A stretch of DNA of 64,000 nt, taken from positions 23,271 to 87,270 of the forward strand of contig NZ_WJIE01000024.1 of the NCBI RefSeq assembly GCF_009649845.1, written 5' to 3'. The DNA is from Polyangium spumosum. GTDB lineage: Bacteria > Myxococcota_A > Polyangia > Polyangiales > Polyangiaceae. Both the position numbers and the translations under genes were made by a program. The notes under the pieces were generated by a model. The model saw only the letters and a program-made list of their open reading frames with translations. It made no database searches and had not been told where the DNA came from. Positions 35,801-44,275 of this stretch are shown here, one piece after another (position 1 is the first letter of the stretch; every line of letters begins with the position of its first letter).

Positions 35801-38800
35801 TCGCTCCCCGAATTCTTCGCCCGCCCCACGATCGAATCCCTCGCGGCCCTCATCCAAACACGCGAGGGAGGCGCGCTGTCACCGGACGAGGTTCCCCTCG
35901 CGCCCACGCCGAGGGATGGGGATCTGCCGCTCTCCTTCGGCGAGGAGCGCCTTTACTTCCTCCACGCGCTCGCGCCGGAGAGCACGGCCTATAGCTGCCC
36001 CTTCTTTTTCCGTATCGAGGGCCCGCTCCATGTCGAGGCGCTCGAACGAGCCCTCTCCGAGATCACACGCCGCCACGAGATTCTCCGCACGACCTACCAC
36101 GAAGTCGACGGCAAGCCGATCCGGCGCATCGCAAAGCCCACCATCGTCCGCCTGGACAAACTCGACGTCGACGCCTTGCCCGGCGGCGGGCGCCCCGAGG
36201 AGCGAGACGCGCGCGTGCGACGGTGGATCGATGCCGAGGCTGCGCGGCTCTTCGACATCACGCGTGGCCCGCTCATGCGTGCCGGGCTCTTGCGGCTCGG
36301 CGCCGCGGAGCACGTCCTCGGGCTGAACCTTCATCACATCGTCACGGACGGCTGGTCCATGGCGCTGTTCTTCCGCGAGCTCGAGGCGGTCTACGACGCA
36401 TTCAAACGCGCCGAAGCCTCGCCGCTCCCGGAGCCGCGCCTCCAGTACACCGATTATGCAGCCTGGCAGCGGAGGACACTCGCCGGAGAGGCAGCCTCGC
36501 GGCTCGCAGGGTTCTGGAGGGAGAGGCTCGCGGGCGCGCCGCATTTGCTCGATCTGCCGGCGGATCGCCCCCGCCCCCCGGTCATGAGCTTCCGGGGCGC
36601 GAGGCGCGTTTTTCGCCTCGACGAGCGCCAGATCGCGCCCCTCCGCGAGCTCGTCGCGGAGAGGGGCATCACCCTCTCGATGGCCCTGCTCTCCGTGTTC
36701 GCGGCGCTGATCGGTCGCTACACGGAGCGGGAAGATTTCCTGCTCGGCATTCCCATCGCGGGCCGCGGGCGCGTCGAGCTCGAGGAGTTGCTCGGATTCT
36801 TCGTCAACACCCTTCCCGTCCGGATCGATCTCTCGGCCGATCCCTCATTCTCCGAGCTCCTCCTGCGGGTGCGCGAGGCGAGCCTCGGCGCGTATGCCCA
36901 CGCCGCGCTCCCGTTCGAGCAGATCGTGCAGGAGCTGCGGATCGAGCGGAGCACCGCCAGCAATCCGCTGGTGCAGGTCGCTTTTGCCCCGCAGCCGCCT
37001 GGCGAGCGCGACCTCGGCCTCGCCGACGTCTCGGTCCAGAAGTTGACGGCCGCCACGAAATCGACCGTCTTCGATCTCACCCTGTATTGCTGGGAGGAGG
37101 ACGACGGCAGCCTCGTCGGAGAGATCGAGTATTCCACGGACCTCTTCGATGCATGGCGCATCGAGCGTATGGTCCTGCATTTCACGGCCCTCCTCCAGGG
37201 CGCGTCCGCGAGCCCGGGCGAGCCCGTGCTCGGGTTGCCCATCCTGACGGACCTCGAGCGGGATCAGCTCCTCGTGGAGTGGAACGATACGAGCACGAAG
37301 ACCCCGCCGGATGAGCTGGTCCACGAGCTCATCGAGGTCGAGGTGGATCGTGCGCCCGACGCGGAAGCCGTGAGCTCCGAGGAGCGCAGCCTGACCTACC
37401 GCGAGCTCGACGAGAGGGCAAACAGGCTCGCGCATCGCCTCGTCGCGCTCGGCGTCGGGCCGGAGACGATCGTCGCCTCGTGCCTGGATCGGTCGGTCGA
37501 AGTCGTCATTGCGTTCCTGGCGATCCTCAAGGCCGGCGGCGCCTATCTGCCCATCGATCCAGCGCACCCGAAGGACCGCCGCGCATTCTTGCTCCAGGAC
37601 AGCGGGGCCTCCGTCCTGCTCACACGAAAGCGCCTCGACGCGGACGCGCCGCCCTTCGTGGGCAAGGTCCTCTGCCTCGAAGAAGAGGCGCGCGAGATCG
37701 CAGCGATGCCCGCAGAGCGGCCGCGCCGGCGGGCGTGCGCGACGAACGCCGCCTACATCATCTACACCTCCGGCTCGACCGGGCGCCCCAAGGGGGTCGT
37801 CGTCGAGCACCACAATGCCGCGCACCTCGTCCATGCGCAGCGCGCGCCGCTCGGCATTGGCCGGGGCGCGCGGGTGCTGCAGACGGCATCCCTCGGCTTC
37901 GACGCTTCGATCTGGGAGATGCTCATGAGCCTCACGGTGGGAGCGACGCTCTGCATTGCGAAGCTCCACGATCTCCTCCCCGGTGAAGACCTCGCCCGCA
38001 CCCTGCGCCGCCGCCGTATCTCGGTGGCCTTCTTCCCTCCCTCGGTCCTGGCCCGGCAGCCTTTCGAGGAGTTTCCCGATCTCTCTTTGATCCTCGTGGG
38101 GGGCGAGGCTTGCCCAGCGGAGATCATCGATCGGTGGGCCCCGGGACGCAGGGTGATCAACGCTTATGGCCCCACCGAGGGTACGGTCTTCGTGACCTCG
38201 ACCGAGTGCGTGCCGGGGGAAGGCACGCCGGCCATTGGCAGGCCGATCGCCCATACGAGCGCTCACGTCCTCGATCCGCGGGGCCAGCTCACGCCCGTGG
38301 GCGTGGCCGGGGAGCTGCATATCGGCGGCGCCGGGGTCGCGCGAGGTTATCTCCACCGCCCCGAGCTGACGCGCGAGCGCTTCAAGCCGGATCCCTTCAG
38401 CGCCGCGCCCGGGGCGCGCCTCTACCGCACGGGCGATCGCGCCCGGTGGCGGCAAGATGGCCGCCTCGAGTTCCTCGGTCGCGTCGACGAGCAGGTCAAG
38501 ATCCGCGGTGTCCGCATCGAGCTCGGCGAGATCGAGGCGATTCTGCGCGAGCACGCGGCGGTGCAGGACGTCGCCGCCGCGGTGCGGGAGGACGACGCCG
38601 GGGACAAACGCCTCGTGGCGTACGTCGTCCCGCAGTCCGCCGGGGGAGGAATGGACGCGGAGGACGGCGCGCTCGTGGCGGAGCAGGTCTCGGACTGGAA
38701 AACGCTGTACGAGGGGACGTACGAGCAGCGGGACGAGGGCGGCGACCCGACCTTCGACATCACGGGCTGGAACGATAGCTACGACGGCCGGCCCATCGAC

Positions 38801-41800
38801 GCTGCGCTGATGCGGGTTTGGCGGGACAGCACCGCGATGCGCCTGCTCGCCCTGAAGCCCGAGCGCGTCCTGGAGATCGGCTGCGGGACGGGGCTCTTGC
38901 TCCACCCGGTGGCTCCTCATTGCGATGAGTATGTCGGCGTCGATTTCTCGAAAAAGGTCATCGACGCGCTCGGGTCCGCGGTCGCGTCACGCAATCTCTC
39001 CCGGGTGCGGCTCGAGCAACGTGAAGCGAACGATTTCCGGGGGATCGCGCCGGAGCGCTTCGATCTCGTGGTGCTCAACTCGATCGTGCAGTATTTCCCG
39101 GACGCGGCGTACCTCCGCGACGTGCTCCTGGGGGCCGCGCGGGCCGTCCGCGACGGCGGGGCGATCTTCGTGGGCGACGTGCGTTGCCTGCCGCTGCTCG
39201 GCGCATTCCACGGATCGGTCGAGCTTCATCGGTCCCCGTCGCACCTCCCCGCTTCGATGCTGCGCGGGCGCGTGGAGCGCGCGATGGCGACCGAAGGCGA
39301 GCTCGTCCTCGACCCGGACTTCTTCCGGAGCCTCGTCGGCGAAATCCCGCGCCTCACGCATGCGGAGATATGGCTCGAGCGTGGCCACGGCACCGACGAG
39401 ATGACGCGTTATCGTTACGACGTCCTGCTCTACGTCGGCGAGGCCCCGCCGCCCGTCGAGGTGGTGGATTCGCTCGATTTCACCCGGATGGAGGGTGGCC
39501 TCGACGCCATCGAGCGCGCCCTCGTCGGGCAGCCCGCTGCGGTCGAGATCCTGAACATCCCCAACGAGCGCATCTTTTCCGACTGGATCACATGGCAAAG
39601 GCTGCGCGCGTCGACCGGTCCGGAGACCTGCGGGCAAATCGCTGCCCTCGCGGAGCGTGACGCCCAGGGCGCGGTCGCGCCCGAGGCGCTCTGGCAGCGA
39701 GGGGAGGCCCTGGGTTACGAAGTGCGCCTCTCCCCGTCGCAAACCGACCCGAGCAGGTTCGACGCCCTGTTTCAGCGGGGCGCAGCGGCACAAGGGAGGC
39801 CCCGCCCCTGGACGCGCGTCACAAAGCCATACATCGCCCCCCTCGCGAACGATCCCCTCGCCGGCAAGCGGGCGCAGCGCCTCATCCCGGCGCTCCGTGC
39901 CTTCCTGCGAGCGAGGTTGCCCGATTACATGGTCCCCGCGGATTTCGTCACGCTGGATCGGCTGCCGCTCACGCCGAATGGAAAGCTCGACCGCAGCGCT
40001 CTGCCCGCGCCGGACCGCGGGAAGAAGGACGGCCTCGCGACGGCCTTCGTCGCGCCTTCCTCGGAGATCGAGCAATCCCTCTCGGCCATCTGGAGGGAGC
40101 TCCTCGCGCTCGATCGGATCGGGCTCGACGACCCCTTCTTCGATCTCGGTGGCCATTCGTTGCTCCTTGCCCGGCTCCGGTCGGCCATCACGTCGCGTCT
40201 CGGCCTCGAAGTGAGCATGGTCGAGCTCTTCCAGTTCCCGACCCTCCGCCGCCTCGCGGCGCACCTCGAAGCGCAGCGGAGGGGCAACACCCCGAGCGAA
40301 GCCTCGCCGCGCCCCGTCTCGGATCATGCGGCGACGCAGCCTCCCGGGAGCTCCGCCGTTGCCATCATTGGAATGGCTGGCCGCTTCCCGGGGGCAAACG
40401 ATATCGAGGTGTTCTGGGAGAACCTGCGGCGCGGCGTCGAGGGGATCTCTTTCTTCACGAGGGAGGAGCTGCTCGCCGCGGGGGTCCGCCCGGAGCTCGT
40501 CGACGCGAAGGAGTTCGTGCCGGCGATCGGGGTCATCGAGGACGCGATGGGATTCGACGCCGCATTTTTCGGGTACGGTCCCGCGGAGGCGCGGGTGATG
40601 GATCCGCAGCATCGCGTCTTCCTCGAATGCGCGTGGGAGGCGCTGGAGCGCGCGGGATACGATCCTTCCCGGGAAGGGCAGAGGATCGGGGTGTTCGGCG
40701 GCGCCGAGGCGCCTCGTTACTGGATCGAGCGGGTGGGCCTGTCCGAGCGCCCGCTGAGCGCCGAGGAATACCGGGCGCTCATTGGCAACGTCGCGGACAC
40801 CCTGACCACCCGCGTGGCCTACGAGCTCGGCTTGCGCGGGCCGGCCTTGACGGTCATGACCGCCTGCTCGACGTCCCTCGTGGCCGTTCACCTCGCCTGC
40901 AAGAGCCTCCTCGCGCGTGAATGCGACGTCGCGCTCGCGGGCGGCGTCTCCGTCCTGCCACCGGATCGGCTCGGCTACGTCCACGAGAGCGGGTCCGTGG
41001 TCTCTCCCGATGGCCATTGTCGCCCCTTCGACGCCGAGGCTCGTGGAATGCTCGGCTCGAGCGGCGTCGCCCTCGTGACCCTCAAGCGGCTCGAGGACGC
41101 GCTCGCGGACGGCGACACGATCGTCGCCGTCATCCGGGGTTCGGCGATCAACAATGACGGCGCTCGCAAGGTCGGCTTCACGGCGCCGAGCGTCGATGGA
41201 CAGGCGGAGGTGATCACCCGCGCCCTGGAGGCGGCCGACGTGGACCCGGAGAGCCTGGGCTTCGTGGAGGCCCACGGAACGGCCACCACGCTCGGCGATC
41301 CCATCGAGGTCGCAGCGCTCACGCGAGCGTTCGGCGCGCGCGGGCGGACGGACAAGAGAGGTTTTTGCGCCCTGGGGTCGGTGAAGAGCAACCTCGGGCA
41401 TCTCGGCGCCGCCGCGGGGGTCACTGGGCTCATCAAGGCAGCCCTGTCGCTCGAGCGCGAGCTCATCCCGCCGACGCTCCATTTCAAAACGCCGAACCCC
41501 GAGCTCCACCTCGAAGAGAGCCCCTTCTTCGTCAACGCGGAGCCCTTGCGCTGGGGCCGCGGGAGCACGCCCCGGCGCGCCGGCGTGAGCGCCTTCGGCA
41601 TTGGTGGCACCAATGCGCATGTCGTGCTGGAGGAGGCCCCGGAGCGCGAGCCGTCCGGACCTTCCCGCCCGGTCCAGCTCCTCTTGCTCTCCGCGCGCAC
41701 GGAGGCCGCGCTCGAGGCGAGCACGGACCGCCTCGCCAAGGCGCTCGCGCGAGACCCCGTGATTTCGCTCCCGGACACCGCATTCACGCTCCAGCAAGGC

Positions 41801-44203
41801 CGGGCGAAGCTCGCGCACCGCAGGGCCGTCGTTTGCGGCGACCCGAGCTCCGCGGCGTCCGCTTTGACAAACCACGACCGCGACAGGATGGCGAGCGGTA
41901 CGGCGAAGGAGCAACCTCCGCGCGTCGTTTTCATGTTCCCCGGCATGGGCTCTCAAAGAATCGGGATGGGGCGCGAGCTCCACGAAAGCGAGGCGGTCTA
42001 CCGGGAGAGCTTCGATCGCGCCGCGGCCTCGTTCGAGGCGGCGCTGTCCATCGATATCCGCAAGCTCGTGTTCGCGCGCGAGGCCGACAGCGCCGAGGCC
42101 GCGCGCGCGCTCCTGCGACCCTCGCTCAACATCGCCTCCATCTTCTGCACCGAGTACGCGCTCGGCCGGTTGCTGATGTCCTGGGGGATCCAGCCAGCCG
42201 CGATGACGGGCCATAGCCTCGGTGAATACGCCGCGGCCTGCCTCGCCGGCGTGCTGTCGCTCGAGGACACGATCGACCTGCTCGTGCTCCGCGGCGCCAT
42301 CTACGAGGAGCTGCCCGGGGACGCGGCGACCCTCGTCGTATCGCTGTCCGAGGTCGAGCTCGCGGCGCGCATGGGGCCTCTGCTCTCGCTCGCGGCCGTC
42401 AATGCATACGATAATTGCGCGGTCTCGGGGCCAGGCGAGCCCATTACGCGCTTCGAGGCCGAGCTCGCGCGCGAGGGCATCCAGTGCCGGCGGCTCGCCA
42501 TCGCAGGGGCGGTCCACTGCTCGATGGTCGAGCCGTTCGTGGATCGATTGACCCGGAGGGCCGCTTCGATGGAACGGCGCGCGCCTCGCATTCCGCTCAT
42601 CTCCAACCTCACGGGGCGGCTCTTGCGCGACGACGAGGCGATCGACCCGTCCTACTGGGCGCGTCACCTGCGCGGCACGGTCCGGTTTGCCGAGGGGATC
42701 GGGGGGCTCCTGGCCGATCCGACCTGCGCCTTCGTCGAGGTCGGCCCGGGTCGGACGCTCTCGAGCCTGGTCCGCCGGCACCCGGCCGTCGGCGTCTCGC
42801 GGACCGTCTGCACGACCCTCGCTCACCGCGGCGCCGAGGCGAATCGTTCGGATCTCGAAACGCTGCTCCTCGCCGTGGGGCAACTATGGTGCATCGGCGT
42901 GGAGGTGGACTGGGCTGCCTTCTGGGCAGGTGAGCGTCGGCGCCGCGTCCCGCTTCCGACCTACCCCTTCGAGCGTATTCATTACGTCATGGCACCTGCG
43001 CCCGGACGTCGCGAAGGCCGAGCGGCTGTGAAATTCGAGGCGGAAAGCTCGCGTCGCGCGGAGCCGGCCCCCGGAGCGCCGCGCGTCCCGGGCTCGACGC
43101 TCCTCGACCCCGTGGAGCAGGCGCTCTGCGCCCTCGTCGCGCGGCTGCTCGGCGTCGAGAAGCTCGAACCGACGGACAACTTCTTCGATCTCGGCGGCGA
43201 CTCGCTGATCGCAGTCGAGCTGCGCGCGAGGATCGAGCGAGAGCTCGACGTGCGCCTCCCCGTCCACGCCCTCATCGAATCGCCGACGTTCCGTGCCCTC
43301 GCCGCGCGCATCCGCGGCGCGTCCCACGCGGGAGGCAATGGCGTCGGCGCCCCGGTCGCGCGGGAGGCGCACCGCGGACGGCTGCTCGTCGAGCTCCGGA
43401 AGGGGTCGGCCGGGGCAAAACCATTCTTCCTGGTGCAGCCCATCGGCGGCACGGTCTACACGTACATGCCCCTGGCGCGCGCGCTGGATTCGTCCCTCGC
43501 GGTTTATGGCATCCGGGCCTCGGGTATGGAGCCTGGTGAGCCCATCCTGGAGCGCGTCGAGGTCATGGCGGCCCGTTCTCTCGAAGAGGTACGGACGATC
43601 CAGCCGGAGGGTCCTTATTTGCTTGCCGGGCATTCGGCCGGCGGCGCGATCGCCTACGAGATGGCGCAGCAGCTCCTCGCGCGGGGCGAACGGGTGGCGC
43701 TCCTTGCGATGCTCGATACCTCCTCGCTCGAGCTCGCGAAGAGGCCCATGGAGAGCGCCGGGGATTTCCTGCGCGCCATGGAGAACCTGCCCGCGCTGGA
43801 GTCGCAGGCCTATCAGGGTTTCCTCACGGCGCTACGCGAGGATACGCCCTTCCGGTCCATCGTGCTCGCCACCTGGCGAGCCCTCGCCGCGTATCGACCC
43901 ATGCCCCTCGGCGCGGACCTGCTTTATCTCTGGGCCCGAGACAACCGCGCCCCCGAGGACGCCGACGCCGATCGGTACTGGATGTCTCTCGCGGCGCGCG
44001 CCTTCTCGCGGGTTCCGGTCGAGGGGACCCATTTCTCGATGATGGATGCGCCCCTCGTCGAAGGTGTCGCCCGCGTGCTCGGCAGGCATCTCGCGCTCGC
44101 GGAAGCAGCGGGAGGAGGCCCCACGAGCCGCGCGACGAGCCGTCCGTCTCGGAACCCTGGCACGGAGGGGGATCGGGACCGAGACAGATTCTTGGTTCCC
44201 TAG
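32822..44203 (+). CDS. Hybrid NRPS-PKS megasynthase: A-MT-T-C-A-MT-T-KS-AT-T-TE
   Basis: A single 3793-residue synthase. Module 1: A1 (YTSGSTG at 174), an N-methyltransferase inserted after core A8 (EIGCGTG at about 547), carrier Ser 975. Module 2: C (HHIVTDG at 1170), A2 (YTSGSTG at 1647), MT2 (about 2019), carrier Ser 2446. Module 3: KS (Cys 2682 in TACSTS, with EAHGTA and GHLGAAAG His residues), AT (Ser 3132 in GHSLGE), carrier Ser 3461 and thioesterase (Ser 3605 in GHSAGG). No ketoreductase is present. By eye the A1 pocket reads DILQLGVIWK, one change from the glycine code, and A2 reads DAWFLGAVFK, close to leucine. This predicts sarcosyl-N-methyl-leucine extended by one C2 unit and released as a beta-keto product. 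No dedicated transport, tailoring or PPTase gene lies nearby. Confidence 0.95.
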   Translation: MSVADTGCIVPAAWNDTAVAFPEHACLHELVEAQVERTPGSVAVIFEGRAISYRELDEKANRLAHRLRRSGVGPESLVGVCLERSLELVIALLAILKAGGAYVPIDPEYPRERVAFMLADSGVSLCLTHARLTGALPPFSGQFLVLDAMADDLARESVEGPPRVIGPQNLAYVIYTSGSTGRPKGVQIPHRAVVNFLASMRKRPGITERDVLLAVTSLSFDIAGLEIFLPLAAGACLVVVSRAVAVDGARLSALMAQPGGGAGACTFFQATPATFRLLLEAGWEGSPALRVLCGGEALPRDLASKILDRVGSLWNVYGPTETTIWSTLHQITSKTAPILIGRPIANTQVHLLDARMEPVPIGVPGELFIGGVGVARGYLNRPELTAERFRPDPFAREPGARMYRTGDLAAWQEDGNLAYLGRIDDQVKIRGHRIELGEIEVVLREHSMVRDAVVCAREDTPGDKRLVAYFVPRARGATTNLDEEQVGAWRDIYDGAYRQSRAEDPTFDVTGWMSSYTGEPIPEPTMRVWRDNTVARLLSLGPARVYEIGCGTGLLLHPIAPHCRSYVGADFSAAAVERLRTVSTARGLSQVTVEQREAIDFSGIEPASFNLVVLNSVAQYFPDRHYLEAVLSGAARALRPGGAIFLGDVRCLPLAEAFHASVEFSRARSDEPAAVLAERIQRAVRAEGELLLAPGYFESLRSVVPEISHAEIWLKRGHGADEMTRFRYDVLLFVGEVGESVTVATTRRYAESFGSLASLERWLADERPERAEILGIPNARVLADCIAAQKARGQEGTVHEVLSEAARGATDAVAPESLWEIGERLGYGVRVTYSRTAGPSHVDVLFEPPLEQGRPRPWRVPQGASGSLDTLTSHPSRKQHAPRLVSALRAFLGDRLPEPMIPSIFVALEALPLTPNGKIDRRALPAPSASRPELDQGFVPPRTPLEETVASIWREILDLTRVGVADDFFDLGGHSLRAVQVLSRIRRDHGVDISLPEFFARPTIESLAALIQTREGGALSPDEVPLAPTPRDGDLPLSFGEERLYFLHALAPESTAYSCPFFFRIEGPLHVEALERALSEITRRHEILRTTYHEVDGKPIRRIAKPTIVRLDKLDVDALPGGGRPEERDARVRRWIDAEAARLFDITRGPLMRAGLLRLGAAEHVLGLNLHHIVTDGWSMALFFRELEAVYDAFKRAEASPLPEPRLQYTDYAAWQRRTLAGEAASRLAGFWRERLAGAPHLLDLPADRPRPPVMSFRGARRVFRLDERQIAPLRELVAERGITLSMALLSVFAALIGRYTEREDFLLGIPIAGRGRVELEELLGFFVNTLPVRIDLSADPSFSELLLRVREASLGAYAHAALPFEQIVQELRIERSTASNPLVQVAFAPQPPGERDLGLADVSVQKLTAATKSTVFDLTLYCWEEDDGSLVGEIEYSTDLFDAWRIERMVLHFTALLQGASASPGEPVLGLPILTDLERDQLLVEWNDTSTKTPPDELVHELIEVEVDRAPDAEAVSSEERSLTYRELDERANRLAHRLVALGVGPETIVASCLDRSVEVVIAFLAILKAGGAYLPIDPAHPKDRRAFLLQDSGASVLLTRKRLDADAPPFVGKVLCLEEEAREIAAMPAERPRRRACATNAAYIIYTSGSTGRPKGVVVEHHNAAHLVHAQRAPLGIGRGARVLQTASLGFDASIWEMLMSLTVGATLCIAKLHDLLPGEDLARTLRRRRISVAFFPPSVLARQPFEEFPDLSLILVGGEACPAEIIDRWAPGRRVINAYGPTEGTVFVTSTECVPGEGTPAIGRPIAHTSAHVLDPRGQLTPVGVAGELHIGGAGVARGYLHRPELTRERFKPDPFSAAPGARLYRTGDRARWRQDGRLEFLGRVDEQVKIRGVRIELGEIEAILREHAAVQDVAAAVREDDAGDKRLVAYVVPQSAGGGMDAEDGALVAEQVSDWKTLYEGTYEQRDEGGDPTFDITGWNDSYDGRPIDAALMRVWRDSTAMRLLALKPERVLEIGCGTGLLLHPVAPHCDEYVGVDFSKKVIDALGSAVASRNLSRVRLEQREANDFRGIAPERFDLVVLNSIVQYFPDAAYLRDVLLGAARAVRDGGAIFVGDVRCLPLLGAFHGSVELHRSPSHLPASMLRGRVERAMATEGELVLDPDFFRSLVGEIPRLTHAEIWLERGHGTDEMTRYRYDVLLYVGEAPPPVEVVDSLDFTRMEGGLDAIERALVGQPAAVEILNIPNERIFSDWITWQRLRASTGPETCGQIAALAERDAQGAVAPEALWQRGEALGYEVRLSPSQTDPSRFDALFQRGAAAQGRPRPWTRVTKPYIAPLANDPLAGKRAQRLIPALRAFLRARLPDYMVPADFVTLDRLPLTPNGKLDRSALPAPDRGKKDGLATAFVAPSSEIEQSLSAIWRELLALDRIGLDDPFFDLGGHSLLLARLRSAITSRLGLEVSMVELFQFPTLRRLAAHLEAQRRGNTPSEASPRPVSDHAATQPPGSSAVAIIGMAGRFPGANDIEVFWENLRRGVEGISFFTREELLAAGVRPELVDAKEFVPAIGVIEDAMGFDAAFFGYGPAEARVMDPQHRVFLECAWEALERAGYDPSREGQRIGVFGGAEAPRYWIERVGLSERPLSAEEYRALIGNVADTLTTRVAYELGLRGPALTVMTACSTSLVAVHLACKSLLARECDVALAGGVSVLPPDRLGYVHESGSVVSPDGHCRPFDAEARGMLGSSGVALVTLKRLEDALADGDTIVAVIRGSAINNDGARKVGFTAPSVDGQAEVITRALEAADVDPESLGFVEAHGTATTLGDPIEVAALTRAFGARGRTDKRGFCALGSVKSNLGHLGAAAGVTGLIKAALSLERELIPPTLHFKTPNPELHLEESPFFVNAEPLRWGRGSTPRRAGVSAFGIGGTNAHVVLEEAPEREPSGPSRPVQLLLLSARTEAALEASTDRLAKALARDPVISLPDTAFTLQQGRAKLAHRRAVVCGDPSSAASALTNHDRDRMASGTAKEQPPRVVFMFPGMGSQRIGMGRELHESEAVYRESFDRAAASFEAALSIDIRKLVFAREADSAEAARALLRPSLNIASIFCTEYALGRLLMSWGIQPAAMTGHSLGEYAAACLAGVLSLEDTIDLLVLRGAIYEELPGDAATLVVSLSEVELAARMGPLLSLAAVNAYDNCAVSGPGEPITRFEAELAREGIQCRRLAIAGAVHCSMVEPFVDRLTRRAASMERRAPRIPLISNLTGRLLRDDEAIDPSYWARHLRGTVRFAEGIGGLLADPTCAFVEVGPGRTLSSLVRRHPAVGVSRTVCTTLAHRGAEANRSDLETLLLAVGQLWCIGVEVDWAAFWAGERRRRVPLPTYPFERIHYVMAPAPGRREGRAAVKFEAESSRRAEPAPGAPRVPGSTLLDPVEQALCALVARLLGVEKLEPTDNFFDLGGDSLIAVELRARIERELDVRLPVHALIESPTFRALAARIRGASHAGGNGVGAPVAREAHRGRLLVELRKGSAGAKPFFLVQPIGGTVYTYMPLARALDSSLAVYGIRASGMEPGEPILERVEVMAARSLEEVRTIQPEGPYLLAGHSAGGAIAYEMAQQLLARGERVALLAMLDTSSLELAKRPMESAGDFLRAMENLPALESQAYQGFLTALREDTPFRSIVLATWRALAAYRPMPLGADLLYLWARDNRAPEDADADRYWMSLAARAFSRVPVEGTHFSMMDAPLVEGVARVLGRHLALAEAAGGGPTSRATSRPSRNPGTEGDRDRDRFLVP

Positions 44204-44275
44204 CACGTGCGGAATGCGCTCGGTCCAGGACGAGCCTGCCGCGGCCGGGAGGCGCCTATCGTTCGTCTCCCGCGA

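Noticed and set aside
36845..42883. Long open frames on the minus strand inside the NRPS-PKS gene
   Set aside because: They are shadows of the GC-rich coding strand: Arg-, Glu- and Asp-rich translations without domains or ribosome sites, opposite fully conserved synthase motifs.
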